Notes: a model not told the origin generated them from the sequence alone. Positions 45,405 through 54,832 are shown, counted from the first letter of the stretch. The stretch: DNA of 64,000 bases from Anabaena azotica FACHB-119 (GCF_014697625.1 NZ_JACJSG010000032.1:27503-91502), one strand, 5' to 3'. Program-made: numbers and translations.

Positions 45405-46199
45405 ATGGGACAAATCATTACTCAGGTAGATGCTTTCACCAATAAACCCTTTGCTGGCAACCCTGCGGCTGTGTGTGTTTTATCTTCTCCTCAAAATGAC
45501 ACATGGATGCAGAATGTCGCCTTGGAAATGAATTTATCGGAGACAGCTTTTTTAGTCAAACAAGATGACGGTTTTAATCTGCGTTGGTTTACGCCGACTG
45601 TGGAAGTGCCACTTTGTGGTCACGCAACCTTAGCTAGCGCTCATGTATTATGGTCGCAGGGACATTTATCACCTGATGAAGTAGCTCGTTTTTATACCAA
45701 AAGTGGTTTACTAATTGCCAAATTACAAGGTGATTGGATTGAGTTAGATTTTCCTGTCAATCACTCAAAACAGGTAATTGCATCGCCAATACTTGAAGAA
45801 GCTTTGGGCATTGCTTACAAATCAGTTTATCAAAATACTTTGGGTTATTTGGTAGAGTTGGAGTCTGAAGATTTGCTGCGGCAAATGCAGCCGAATTTCC
45901 AACTACTAAAAACTCTGCCATTGTCAGATGTCATAGTAACTAGCAAAACCAATCCTGATTCTGAATATGATTTTGTCTCTCGTTTCTTTGCCCCTGGCTT
46001 AGGTATAAACGAAGACCCTGTAACAGGTGCGGCCCATTGCTGCTTGGCGGCTTACTGGCGCGATCGCCTCTTGCAAGATGAGTTCTTAGCTTATCAAGCC
46101 TCCAGTCGTGGCGGAGTGGTAAAAGTGCGTTATGCAGGAGGCGATCGCGTCTTGCTTGCAGGACAAGCAGTTACAGTCATGCGGGGAGAATTAATTTAA
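45405..46199 (+). CDS. PhzF-family isomerase-like protein
   Basis: This 264-residue member of the PhzF/DapF-fold family has FTNKPFAGNPAAVCVL at the N-terminus, the catalytic Glu in NLSETAFLV, LCGHATLASAHVL, and DPVTGAAHCCL near the C-terminus. Members isomerise small molecules; PhzF itself acts in phenazine synthesis, but most genomes, including cyanobacteria, carry homologues with unknown substrate. The start is ATG after a weak ribosome site. It precedes the malic enzyme gene by 50 bases on the same strand; a joint transcript is possible. Confidence 0.9.
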   Translation: MGQIITQVDAFTNKPFAGNPAAVCVLSSPQNDTWMQNVALEMNLSETAFLVKQDDGFNLRWFTPTVEVPLCGHATLASAHVLWSQGHLSPDEVARFYTKSGLLIAKLQGDWIELDFPVNHSKQVIASPILEEALGIAYKSVYQNTLGYLVELESEDLLRQMQPNFQLLKTLPLSDVIVTSKTNPDSEYDFVSRFFAPGLGINEDPVTGAAHCCLAAYWRDRLLQDEFLAYQASSRGGVVKVRYAGGDRVLLAGQAVTVMRGELI

Positions 46200-46249
46200 A
46201 GCAGAGCAAAAAAGGCTGTAAAATCGAAAATCTCAAATCCTCAATCAAG

Positions 46250-47641
46250 ATGGCAGACTTAACCCCCAATTCTAGTTTTAGTGTTACTCTCCGGGTGCAG
46301 ATTCCTAATCGTGTGGGAATGTTAGCAGCTATTACGCAGGCGATCGCATCCACTGGAGGTAATTTAGGTCAAATCGATTTAATCGAGCAAACTCGGCAAA
46401 TTTCTATCCGTGACTTGACAGTTGATGCGGCTAGTACTGAACACGCGGAAACTATTGTGCAAGCCGTCAAAGCCATAGCCGATATTAAGGTGATCAGTGT
46501 TTACGATCGCACCTTTAATTTACACCGTGGCGGCAAAATTAGCATCGCTAGCCGGATACCGCTTAAGAGTGTATCAGACTTAGCAATGGCTTATACTCCT
46601 GGTGTCGGTCGGATTTGTACGGCGATCGCTCAAGACCCAGCAGAAGTTTACAATTTAACTATCAAACAAAATACTGTCGCCATTGTCACCGATGGCAGTG
46701 CAGTTTTAGGATTAGGCAATCTCGGCCCCCATGCAGCTTTACCAGTGATGGAAGGTAAAGCCATGTTATTTAAAGAATTTGCCGGGTTGGATGCTTTTCC
46801 TATCTGCTTGAATACCCAAAATACCGATGAGATTATCCAAGCAGTAAAAAATATTGCTCCCGTCTTTGGCGGGGTGAATTTAGAGGATATCGCCGCACCA
46901 CGCTGCTTTGAAATTGAGCAAAGGTTACGCGATGAATTAGATATTCCCGTTTTTCATGATGACCAACATGGTACAGCGATCGTCACCTTAGCTGCTCTAT
47001 TTAACTCCTTAAAATTGGTAGACAAATCACTAGCTGACATCCGCATCGTGATTAATGGTGCGGGTGCAGCTGGTGTGGCGATCGCTAGGTTACTGCGGAA
47101 GGCGGGAGCAGATAAAATTTGGATGTGCGACTCTAAAGGCATTATTTCCACTAGTCGCACTGACTTGAATGAAGAAAAACAGGAATTTGCTGTGAAAGCT
47201 CAGGGTACACTAGCAGGTGCAGTCCAAGGAGCCGATGTATTTATTGGTGTCAGTGCGCCTGGAGTGTTAACACCAGAGATGGTCAAATCTATGGCTAAAG
47301 ACCCCATCGTCTTTGCTATGGCTAATCCCATTCCCGAAATTCAGCCAGAATTGATTAACAAAGACGTAGCTGTTATCGCTACTGGTCGCAGTGACTACCC
47401 CAACCAAATTAATAACGTCTTAGCTTTCCCTGGGGTCTTCCGTGGTGCTTTAGATTGTCGCGCTAGGACAATTACCACGACAATGTATTTAGAAGCAGCT
47501 AGTGCGATCGCTTCTTTAGTTAACCCCTCAGACTTAAATCGGGAACATATCATTCCTTCAGTTTTTGATGAACGTGTCGTCTTTGCCGTCGCTGCTGCGG
47601 TGCAACGTGCAGCACGGGAAGAGGAAATTGCTAGAGCTTAG
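46250..47641 (+). CDS. Malic enzyme with N-terminal ACT domain
   Basis: The 463-residue protein begins with an ACT domain (residues about 10-85; VTLRVQIPNRVGMLAAITQA), then a malic enzyme of the short bacterial type. Key features are MAYTPGVGRICTAI with the catalytic Tyr, EGKAMLFKEFAG with the catalytic Lys, PVFHDDQHGTAIV for metal binding, and VINGAGAAGVAIARLL for NAD(P). It decarboxylates malate to pyruvate. The ACT domain suggests allosteric control by an amino acid or similar ligand. The length is complete. Confidence 0.94.
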   Translation: MADLTPNSSFSVTLRVQIPNRVGMLAAITQAIASTGGNLGQIDLIEQTRQISIRDLTVDAASTEHAETIVQAVKAIADIKVISVYDRTFNLHRGGKISIASRIPLKSVSDLAMAYTPGVGRICTAIAQDPAEVYNLTIKQNTVAIVTDGSAVLGLGNLGPHAALPVMEGKAMLFKEFAGLDAFPICLNTQNTDEIIQAVKNIAPVFGGVNLEDIAAPRCFEIEQRLRDELDIPVFHDDQHGTAIVTLAALFNSLKLVDKSLADIRIVINGAGAAGVAIARLLRKAGADKIWMCDSKGIISTSRTDLNEEKQEFAVKAQGTLAGAVQGADVFIGVSAPGVLTPEMVKSMAKDPIVFAMANPIPEIQPELINKDVAVIATGRSDYPNQINNVLAFPGVFRGALDCRARTITTTMYLEAASAIASLVNPSDLNREHIIPSVFDERVVFAVAAAVQRAAREEEIARA

Positions 47642-47644
47642 TTA

Positions 47645-48013
47645 AAAGTGAGTTCGACCAGCGTTGTTTTGACCTCACCCCCAACCTCTCTCCTACCAGG
47701 CTATCCATTACCCGGATCTATCTCAACATTTGTGAGAGTATTCACTCACGTTTTTTCTAACCCTGATTTGTTCGTTGTTGATTCTCAATAAAAACATGGT
47801 TTTAGCGAGAAGACAAGGTGCGAATTTGTCAAGCCCCATGAAAAACTGAGTTGACAAGATGCTTACGGGGCTAGGGTTTTAAGATTGTAAAGAAAGATGT
47901 GGGTAATGAATAGCCTACCAGGAGAGGGGAGTAAGAGGGTGAGGTTTTCGTTTCTCCTCCCTCTCCTCGTAGGAGAGGGAGGTTGGGAGGGTGAGGTTCA
48001 TCGAACTCACGTT
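47645..48013. mobile_element. MITE-A copy interrupted by a 213-bp element
   Basis: The copy starts AAAGTGAGTTCGACCAGCG and ends CATCGAACTCACGTT. Removing the inserted 213 bp and one 9-bp duplication leaves 147 bp, as in intact copies. The insert lies at the apex of the first hairpin. Confidence 0.9.
47701..47913. mobile_element. 213-bp element nested in MITE-A, with 9-bp target duplication
   Basis: Ends CTATCCATTACCC and GGGTAATGAATAG are near-perfect inverses. Both sides carry CCTACCAGG (47692-47700 and 47914-47922). No gene is inside. It shares no ends with the 223-bp element or MITE-B. Confidence 0.9.
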
Positions 48014-48042
48014 AAATTTAATTGTGCATAACTCTACGAAGG

Positions 48043-48246
48043 ATGTCTGATAATTTTCCTTTTCAAAATCCTGAGCAACTACAACAATGGCATCAGGGAA
48101 TAAAAGATGCAAACCGTAATAATATTTTTTGCCACTGTCGAGCCTGCGGTTATGAATGGATGGATTCAAAATTTGATGTTACTTGCATTAAATGCAGTAG
48201 TGAGAATGTAGAGAAAATTTCCTCCTGGCAATTTCCAGATGATTAA
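48043..48246 (+). CDS. Small zinc-ribbon protein
   Basis: From ATG at 48043 the protein has 67 residues (MSDNFPFQNPEQLQQWHQG...). It contains a four-cysteine zinc ribbon CRACGYEW and CIKCSSEN, with an additional Cys-His pair CHC. The frame also opens at TTG 48022, but those residues derive from the MITE-A border. GAAGG abuts the ATG, so the ribosome site is poor. Function is unknown; such ribbons often bind nucleic acid or another protein. A complementary frame at 47915-48169 is a shadow over the repeat. Confidence 0.72.
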   Translation: MSDNFPFQNPEQLQQWHQGIKDANRNNIFCHCRACGYEWMDSKFDVTCIKCSSENVEKISSWQFPDD

Positions 48247-48281
48247 GGATTTATGTATATCTGGCAATGGTCACAAGCAAG

Positions 48282-48854
48282 TTATGTTTCAAAAACTACA
48301 TCTTCGTAAAGTTCGGCGATCGCACCATCAAAAGTGATACTATTGAGCCGGAAAAATTTATCTTGCTCGGTGTAACTTTGCAAAATCCATAAACCGTTAT
48401 CAACCCGTTTAAAACATTCAACTCGCTGGCGTTTTGTATTAATTAAAACGTATTCCTGTAGAGTTTCAATTTCCTGGTAATCTGCAAATTTATCTCCTCT
48501 ATCAAAGGCTTCTGTAGAACTAGATAAAACTTCTACAATTAAACGAGGAAATCTTTTATAATTAGGCGTTTCCTGATCTCGTTGGTCGCAAGTAACCATC
48601 ACATCAGGATAATAATATCGATTTAACGACTCAATCCTGGCTTTCATATCAGCAATGTAAACACGGCAACCAGAACCGCGTACATGGCTACGCAGAAGGG
48701 CAAACAGGTTTCCCGCTATTGTTACATGAGGATCACTAGCCCCAGCCATTGCGTAAATGTAACCGTTGATATACTCGTGTTTGACGGGACTGCTTTCTTC
48801 TAACTGGAGATATTCTTCAGGGGTGAGGTATGTTGGTTCGCTTGAAGCAATCAT
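48282..48854 (-). CDS. Uma2-family endonuclease-like protein (DUF820)
   Basis: This 190-residue protein of the Uma2/DUF820 restriction-endonuclease fold is very expanded in cyanobacteria. It has YLTPEEYLQLEESSPVKHEYINGYIYAMAGAS, the PD-(D/E)xK-like core YYPDVMVTCD, LIVEVLSSSTEAFDRGDKF, and QEYVLINTKRQRVE. The molecular target and role are unknown despite the nuclease fold. The length is normal. It is isolated, with its promoter towards 48900. Confidence 0.92.
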   Translation of the reverse strand: MIASSEPTYLTPEEYLQLEESSPVKHEYINGYIYAMAGASDPHVTIAGNLFALLRSHVRGSGCRVYIADMKARIESLNRYYYPDVMVTCDQRDQETPNYKRFPRLIVEVLSSSTEAFDRGDKFADYQEIETLQEYVLINTKRQRVECFKRVDNGLWILQSYTEQDKFFRLNSITFDGAIAELYEDVVFET

Positions 48855-49168
48855 AGGCAGTTTTAAGTTAGTTATTACGATTATTATAAAAAGCGTCTTG
48901 ACACTATTAGGGCATTGCGATCGCCTCAGTTCGTAGTGTACCCATCCGAGGAAGCTACGCGCAGCAAAATGTAGGGTGCGTCAGTATCAATATTTTCTTG
49001 GTATAGTTAGGGTTTCTGGTACTGACGCACCTTAGTAGCTTTAGTTGTCAGGAAAGGGCTAAAGCCCTTACTACAAACTCCCATATGACGAAAATTCTTC
49101 CTATCAATAGTGGTAGGAAGAATTAAACAGAGATCAGAAATTAGCAGAAATTGTAGAGTGGGAAAGAC
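48855..49168. other. Intergenic region with a family C element
   Basis: About 310 bases between the Uma2 gene and the SLH protein gene. It contains a family C element (48971-49034), a GGGCTAAAGCCCTTACTACAAAC phrase at about 49054, and an A+T-rich remainder. No gene. Confidence 0.55.
48971..49034. repeat. Dispersed inverted-repeat element, family C
   Basis: Begins GTAGGGTGCGTCAGTATCAA and ends ACTGACGCACCTTA. The interior TTTTCTTGGTATAG matches the copy at 13904. Confidence 0.82.
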
Positions 49169-50932
49169 CTAAAAGTTGTAGCCAATACCCAAGAGTAAAC
49201 CGACATCAGTTTCATCTAGAAAAGCTGCATTCACAGCACCATTGACGGTGAATCTATTGCCCAAAGGAATATCAACACCACCAGTTAACAGTAATCCCAC
49301 ATTAGCATCATCACTAGTTTCAATCGCCACACCAGCACCGACGTAAGGCGCTACGGGGAATCTTGCTTGCTCAGTAGGTTCTACTGCACGGGGGACAAAA
49401 TCTAGGGTGACAGGAATTAAGACTACTGTATCGTCACCAAACACGGCTGTTGGTCGTACAGATAAAACCCTTGTCAAACCAACTTTAGTGATGACCGCAA
49501 GATTACCTGCACTCAGAGCAGAATCACCACCCAAACCAATATTTCCAGCCACCCCAATATAACTAGAGCCGCCACGAGTAGCTCTACCTGGTGTAACAGT
49601 AGTATCAGTAGGAGTTTGTCCTTGATTTGTACCTTCCGGTGGCTGTTGACTGGTAAGGTTTGGTGGAATCAAGACTTCGTTAATTGCATGGATAACGCCG
49701 TTGCTAGCTTGAATATTCGGTTGGACAACTCTAGCCTCATTGATGGAAATTTGATTATTCGCTGTGTCAACTTTTACATTTAGTGGCACATTATCAGCAG
49801 TTGTTAATTGTCCAGATGTGAGTTGGCTAGAAGTTAATTGACCGGGAACCACATGGTATTGCAGAATCCTTCTTAATAACTCTCTGTTTTGAGGTTGCTG
49901 CAATTGTTCTAGAGTACCCGCAGGTAAAGCCGCAAATGCTTCATTGGTAGGAGCAAAGACGGTATAAGGACCTGGTTGTTGTAGGACATCTGTCAAACCA
50001 GCTGTTCTGATTAGAGAAGTCAAAGTACTAAAAGAACTACTAGAACCTGCCAAAGCAACAATAGTACCGCCTTGTGTACTACCTGTAGTAGTACCAGTAC
50101 CACCTACTATATAGTTAGCAGCTGCAACATTACTGGCTAAGGGTTGTACTCGTCCTTGTCTAACTAAAGCTTGGTACAAAATTGCTGCGGCTTCCGCACG
50201 GGTAAGCGGCGATTCAGGATTAAGTTGTCTAATATTGGGGTAGTTAACAACTATATTGCTTTGTGTAGCAGCCGCAACACCATTCACCGCATAGCTAGGA
50301 ACTGCGGAAGCATCTGCATAGTAATTACTGAGAACACCCGATGCAGTATCAGTGGTTGTCAAATTTAAACCAGTGCTTAAAGAAACGATCGCCTGTACTC
50401 TAGGAATCTGTTGATTGGGACGAAATACATTCCCTGGATAGCCTGACAAAAACCCAGTCTCATAAGCTTGCCGAATTGCCCCAGATGCCCAGTAATTAGC
50501 AGGAACATCGCTAAATCCACTTGCGCCTAATTGCCGAACTGGTTGTTGGTTAAAAGCTTTTTGAATTAATGCAGCAAATTCAGCACGAGTAACTGGTTGG
50601 TTTGGTCTAAAACTGCCATCGGGAAAACCAGCAATAATATTTCTTTCTGCTAAAGCTTGAATAAATGGTTGCGCCCAGTAATCTGTACTTACATCAGAAA
50701 AGTTAGAAGTTCTACTCGCAGGTGTATCCGATTGCACAATGGTATCAGGAGCTTCCGTTGGAGTAGTTATAACAGGAGTTTCCGTTGGGACAGTTGTAGC
50801 AGGTGTGTCAGTAGGAACTGGTGTTTGTGCTGAAACTGGCTGCAAAACTATTGAGGGATTTATTGTCATAGCTGTCATCCCCAAAGCCAGCAAAGTTGTA
50901 TGTGCTAACGACCGATGAACCGAACTAACCAT
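49169..50932 (-). CDS. Surface protein: SLH repeats, fasciclin domain, beta-barrel-like tail
   Basis: From ATG at 50932 (MVSSVHRSL) the protein has about 587 residues and a clear signal peptide ending near PVSAQ. GGAGG lies eight bases upstream; an in-frame TTG at 50947 overlaps this site and is rejected. Three SLH-type repeats follow (FSDVSTDYWAQPFIQALAER and two more). A fasciclin domain comes next (about residues 285-430; PYTVFAPTNEAFAALPAGTL, GVIHAINEVLIPP). The last 130 residues alternate polar and hydrophobic and end in LLLGIGYNF, like an outer-membrane barrel. It probably links outer membrane and cell wall. Confidence 0.9.
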   Translation of the reverse strand: MVSSVHRSLAHTTLLALGMTAMTINPSIVLQPVSAQTPVPTDTPATTVPTETPVITTPTEAPDTIVQSDTPASRTSNFSDVSTDYWAQPFIQALAERNIIAGFPDGSFRPNQPVTRAEFAALIQKAFNQQPVRQLGASGFSDVPANYWASGAIRQAYETGFLSGYPGNVFRPNQQIPRVQAIVSLSTGLNLTTTDTASGVLSNYYADASAVPSYAVNGVAAATQSNIVVNYPNIRQLNPESPLTRAEAAAILYQALVRQGRVQPLASNVAAANYIVGGTGTTTGSTQGGTIVALAGSSSSFSTLTSLIRTAGLTDVLQQPGPYTVFAPTNEAFAALPAGTLEQLQQPQNRELLRRILQYHVVPGQLTSSQLTSGQLTTADNVPLNVKVDTANNQISINEARVVQPNIQASNGVIHAINEVLIPPNLTSQQPPEGTNQGQTPTDTTVTPGRATRGGSSYIGVAGNIGLGGDSALSAGNLAVITKVGLTRVLSVRPTAVFGDDTVVLIPVTLDFVPRAVEPTEQARFPVAPYVGAGVAIETSDDANVGLLLTGGVDIPLGNRFTVNGAVNAAFLDETDVGLLLGIGYNF

Positions 50933-51479
50933 GAAATTTTCCTCCAAAAACTAAGTAAAAAATTGCACAAACGTATGGATCGACTATGGGAAACAACTAC
51001 TTTTAGGGTTGATTCAATAAATGTCTAGATGGGCTTCTGGTTTAAGAAATTGCCAAATTGATCAAGGATTTTTCGCCATTGGACATCAAATTCTCTAATA
51101 ACATATCTGTTTATTGCTAAACTAAAACTTACAATATCATGAGTTAGATAGTAAGTTATAAGATAAGATGATGTATGGCTATATAATCCTCTACTCATTA
51201 TTAGGTAAGGGTTTGAACTCAAAAACATCCTCTCATTATCACCATCTAGTAATAATATTACTTTAAAGTTTATTAGTCTTCTGAATAGAATTGTTACAGA
51301 TATTAACCCATTTTAATAACTAGCTCAAGGTTATATTTCCTAAACATTTTTTCATACCTTAGATAGTTGAATTATGCCATGAATCTGGCTGGGTTTTTCA
51401 AAGTAAATATATCTAAATAAGTATGATTATCACAAGAATAAGCATTACAACTTAGGCAAGTCTCATTATCAAACTAACT

Positions 51480-51544
51480 GTAGGGTGCGTCAGCCCCAAT
51501 AATTTCGTACAGATTCAAGGATTTTCCCCATCTGACACACCATG
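51480..51544. repeat. Dispersed inverted-repeat element, family C
   Basis: Begins GTAGGGTGCGTCAGCCCCAA and is almost identical to 43011-43076 up to TTTTCCCCATCTGACACACC. The right end is decayed. Confidence 0.8.
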
Positions 51545-51618
51545 CTCAAGCGGTGCGTTACGGCAATTTATACTGTCGCTCATACTCAAATCTTGACACT
51601 GCCGTAACACACCCTACT

Positions 51619-51880
51619 GGACTGGCAAGGCTAAAATGTGGCAATAGGTTTGGATAAATTTGAACGCAGATGAACGCAGATGAACGCAGATGAACAAGAT
51701 GATAGATTTTTCGCTAATGCACAAGTTTAGGCTTGCCACGCCAGTAGTGGCGTGGCAAGCCTAAAATAGTGCAATGAAAATAAATCTTGTGGTGTGGGCA
51801 TCTTGTCCGCACCGGACGGGCAAGATGCCCATCCTACAAGAAAGGAATAATGCAACATTTTAGCCTTGCCAGTCCACTAC
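51619..51880. repeat. Family D repeats with back-to-back 18-bp arms
   Basis: Two family D elements meet head to head. At 51726-51765 the 18-base arm TTTAGGCTTGCCACGCCA, a 4-base loop GTAG, and the exact inverse arm form a hairpin. Left of it are tandem TGAACGCAGA 10-mers; right of it is the CATCTTGTCCGCACCGGACG / CGGGCAAGATGCCC pair also seen at 18.6 kb. Confidence 0.85.
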
Positions 51881-52033
51881 TTACCTAAACGGAAAGCGAG
51901 AAAGAGTCAACAGTTGATAAAAACAGATGAATTAGCCCCTCAGCAGATTTTCGTAATTGATTTTACAGAAGACGGAACTCGCTTGCTGAAAGTAGACTCG
52001 TGCTTATATCCCAGTAAACCTTTCTTCGATTAG
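51881..52033 (+). pseudogene. Unrecognised gene remnant (51 codons)
   Basis: One frame directly after the repeat reads without interruption to a TAG at 52031-52033 and looks protein-like: QQIFVIDFTEDGTRLLKVD, then SCLYPSKPFFD. There is no start codon context, and the left border is the family D element. It may be the 3' end of a gene cut by repeat insertion. I do not recognise the family. Confidence 0.3.
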
Positions 52034-52222
52034 GACTTACGCACCAAGGTTATCTGTTCAGACTAGGTGTCAGCGTGTAAGCGTGTCAGGGTTTTAAATA
52101 CCTACACCTCACATCCCAAACCCTTGTCCAAACCTTTGATTACTCTTGTTGCTGCTTAAGTCCTGTGAGAATTGTGCTGCAAATTTCTCTAGAGAAAATA
52201 ATTCTATATTGGATGTAAATGT

Positions 52223-52819
52223 ATGAGTCTGATAGGGTTTTTGATATTTGTCGTTACTATAGTTGCGATTATTGCCGTCATCATCATTAATAGCTACAAC
52301 GATTTAGTTAAGTTTCGCAACCGCTACAAAAATGCTTATTCCCAGATAGACGTGCAGCTACAGCGCCGCTACGATCTAATTCCCAATTTAGTAGAAACTG
52401 CCAAAGGGTATATAAAACATGAACGGGAAACTTTAGAAGCTGTAATTGCTGCCAGGAATTCGGCAATAAATGCTAGCAGTCGCGCCTCACAAAATCCCGG
52501 TGATCCTCAAGCGATGCAACAGTTAGGCAATGCTGAAGCCGCGTTAACAGGCGCATTAGGTCGCTTGATAGTACTTTCGGAATCATACCCAGAATTGAAA
52601 GCCGATCGCACCATGACCCAAGTCATGGAAGAACTATCTTCAACAGAAAACCGCATAGCCTTTGCGCGTCAAGCTTTCAACGATGCAGTCACCCTATACA
52701 ACACCAAAAACGAGTCTTTCCCCAGTAACTTAATCGCCAACACCTTCAACTTCACCCTGGCAGAACTTTTACCAGAAGCCGCCCCCGAAGTCAAGAATGT
52801 TCCTCGCGTGTCTTTTTAA
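52223..52819 (+). CDS. lemA: LemA family protein
   Basis: The 198-residue protein has an N-terminal membrane helix (residues 4-25) and the LemA helical-bundle signature YNDLVKFRNRYKNAYSQIDVQLQRRYDLIPNLV-type segment (only parts quoted: NSYNDLVKFRNRYKNA; QLQRRYDLIPNL). The role of LemA is unclear; it is membrane-attached with the bulk outside or in the cytoplasm depending on species. It precedes an M48 metalloprotease gene, a pairing seen in many bacteria, with 123 bases of C/T-rich repeat between them. Confidence 0.93.
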   Translation: MSLIGFLIFVVTIVAIIAVIIINSYNDLVKFRNRYKNAYSQIDVQLQRRYDLIPNLVETAKGYIKHERETLEAVIAARNSAINASSRASQNPGDPQAMQQLGNAEAALTGALGRLIVLSESYPELKADRTMTQVMEELSSTENRIAFARQAFNDAVTLYNTKNESFPSNLIANTFNFTLAELLPEAAPEVKNVPRVSF

Positions 52820-52942
52820 GGGTGTAGGGGTGTGAGGGTGTAAGGGTAAGAATTACTCCAATCTTCAACATTCATTAGCCTCTTTCCCCCTTCCCCTTTC
52901 CCCCTTCCCCCTTCCCCCTTCCCCTTTCCCCCTCCCTCATCT

Positions 52943-54832
52943 ATGAACTTCTTTGAACACCAAGACAAAGCACGCCAAAACACACAGCAGCTACTGGGGT
53001 TATTTGCCTTGTCTATTGTGGTAATGATTTTCGCAATTTATACTGCTGCGTTGTTTCTGTTACGTTTGGCTCCCCGTATTTGGTGGGAACCGCAAATATT
53101 TTTTTGTGTTTCTAGCGTGACCATTATAGCGATCGCTATCGGTAGTGTATATAAAATATTCTGTTTGCGGGAAGGCGGACGGGTCATTGCACAAGAGTTA
53201 GGCGGACGCATATTGATTGCTGACATCGCTAACCCCCAAGAAAAGCAACTATTAAATATTGTTGAGGAAATGGCGATCGCTTCTGGTGTTCCTGTGCCAG
53301 AAGTCTATCTCTTGGATGCGGAAATGAGCATCAATGCCTTTGCTGCCGGGTTTACACTTAACGATGCTGTCATCGGCGTTACCCGTGGTACTCTCCTGTC
53401 CCTGAACAGAGATGAGCTACAAGGAGTCATCGGTCACGAATTTAGCCACATTCTCAACGGTGATATGCGGCTAAACTTGCGTTTGCTGGGGTTGCTACAT
53501 GGAATTTTATTCATCTACCTCACGGGAAATTTATTATGGCGGATGCGCGATTATCAGTCCCGCGAACAAAAGGGGCCGCCTCTGTGGGCTTTTGGTTTAG
53601 CATTGATGGTAATCGGCTGGATTGGCTTAATTTGCGGTCGCCTGATCAAAGCCGCCGTTTCCCGCCAACGGGAGTTTCTAGCCGACGCTTGTGCCGTACA
53701 GTTCACCCGTAACCCTAATGGTATTGCTAGCGCCTTTGAAAAACTCCAACGTCTGGACTCACGGCTGATTTCCCCCCAAGCAGAAGCTTCCAGTCATATG
53801 TTTTTTGGCAATCCCCTCAACCCTTTTTTCTGGGAAGCCATGTTTGCCACCCATCCACCCCTGACAGAACGTATCCGCCGCGTCCGGGGTTTGAACACCC
53901 GCGATTTAGCACCACCACCCACCCGTCGTTCTCACAATTCAGATTCCCGTACAATGGGTTTCGCTGGCGGTAGTCCTACCATTACCCCAGAACAGGTAGT
54001 TAACCAAGTAGGGAGCGTTGCACCAGAGCATTTTGCCCATGCTCAAGCTTTATTATCAAAGTTGCCAGAATCCCTACGTCTGGGTGTTAGGGAACAGCAT
54101 AGTGCAATGGCGATCGCATTTGCCTTAGCCTTAGAAATAGAAAATCCTCAAGTATATGAACGCCAGCTAGTTTGGTTACGTGAAGTCCAACCAAATGAAG
54201 TTGTAGAGCAAACTTTGACATTTAGTCACGAAATCAGCCAACTAGACCCCGGCTTACGCTTACCGCTCATAGATTTAGTAGTACCAGCAATACGCAAGTT
54301 GTCCCCTAAAGAATGTCACAGATTACGTAAATGTATTCAAGGTTTAATTGTCGCCACTGGCAGTTTTTCCTTGTGGCACTTTATTTTACAGCTAGTCCTA
54401 TGGCATCGCTTGCAATCTTGTATAGATCCCGCCGCAACAATCAAAGTAGAATTTACGTCCATAGAGGATATTTGGTTAGACAGTATTAATGTACTATCCA
54501 CAATTGCCCGTGTCGGACAGTCCCGACCTGATGATATTGCTTATGCCTTTCGTTCTGGAGTTTTCCGCCTACCCGGAGCCGGAAAACAAGCAACAGCAGA
54601 TACACCAGTCAATTGTAATTTCTCGGAAGTGAAAAAGAGTATGGAACGTCTCCGCCTCGCCGCTCCTAAACTCAAGCAAGCGATCGTTGATGCTTGCGCT
54701 CACACAGTCCTATTAGATAATCAAGTTACCAACTCCGAAGCCGATTTGTTAAGAGCGATCGCCATGACCTTAGACTGTCCCATCCCGCCATTTTTAAATT
54801 CTCAACGCCGCATCACCAAAGCCAGATCCTAA
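52943..54832 (+). CDS. M48 family membrane metalloprotease
   Basis: This 629-residue protease of the HtpX/Ste24 group has two N-terminal membrane helices (about residues 18-42 and 52-73) and the zinc motif HEFSH (165-169) in ELQGVIGHEFSHILNGD. Two further hydrophobic helices (about 182-200, 215-235) and the third ligand region SRQREFLADACA follow. A 300-residue C-terminal helical extension is longer than in HtpX itself. It probably degrades misfolded membrane proteins, perhaps with LemA, which is the gene upstream on the same strand. Confidence 0.92.
   Translation: MNFFEHQDKARQNTQQLLGLFALSIVVMIFAIYTAALFLLRLAPRIWWEPQIFFCVSSVTIIAIAIGSVYKIFCLREGGRVIAQELGGRILIADIANPQEKQLLNIVEEMAIASGVPVPEVYLLDAEMSINAFAAGFTLNDAVIGVTRGTLLSLNRDELQGVIGHEFSHILNGDMRLNLRLLGLLHGILFIYLTGNLLWRMRDYQSREQKGPPLWAFGLALMVIGWIGLICGRLIKAAVSRQREFLADACAVQFTRNPNGIASAFEKLQRLDSRLISPQAEASSHMFFGNPLNPFFWEAMFATHPPLTERIRRVRGLNTRDLAPPPTRRSHNSDSRTMGFAGGSPTITPEQVVNQVGSVAPEHFAHAQALLSKLPESLRLGVREQHSAMAIAFALALEIENPQVYERQLVWLREVQPNEVVEQTLTFSHEISQLDPGLRLPLIDLVVPAIRKLSPKECHRLRKCIQGLIVATGSFSLWHFILQLVLWHRLQSCIDPAATIKVEFTSIEDIWLDSINVLSTIARVGQSRPDDIAYAFRSGVFRLPGAGKQATADTPVNCNFSEVKKSMERLRLAAPKLKQAIVDACAHTVLLDNQVTNSEADLLRAIAMTLDCPIPPFLNSQRRITKARS

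Larger units (their letters stand above)
50933..52222. other. Large non-coding region with family C and D repeats
   Basis: Contents in order: an A+T-rich leader region (50940-51470), a family C element (51480-51544), and a family D block (51619-51880). A short open remnant follows (51881-52033), then a repeat phrase around GACTTACGCACCAAGG (52033), and the leader of lemA. The 67-residue minus-strand frame at 51025-51228 has no protein-like character. Confidence 0.6.

Noticed and set aside
47915..48169. 84-residue minus-strand frame
   Set aside because: It runs over the end of MITE-A and antisense to the zinc-ribbon gene.
51025..51228. 67-residue minus-strand frame
   Set aside because: A+T-rich chance frame with no start context and no recognisable features.
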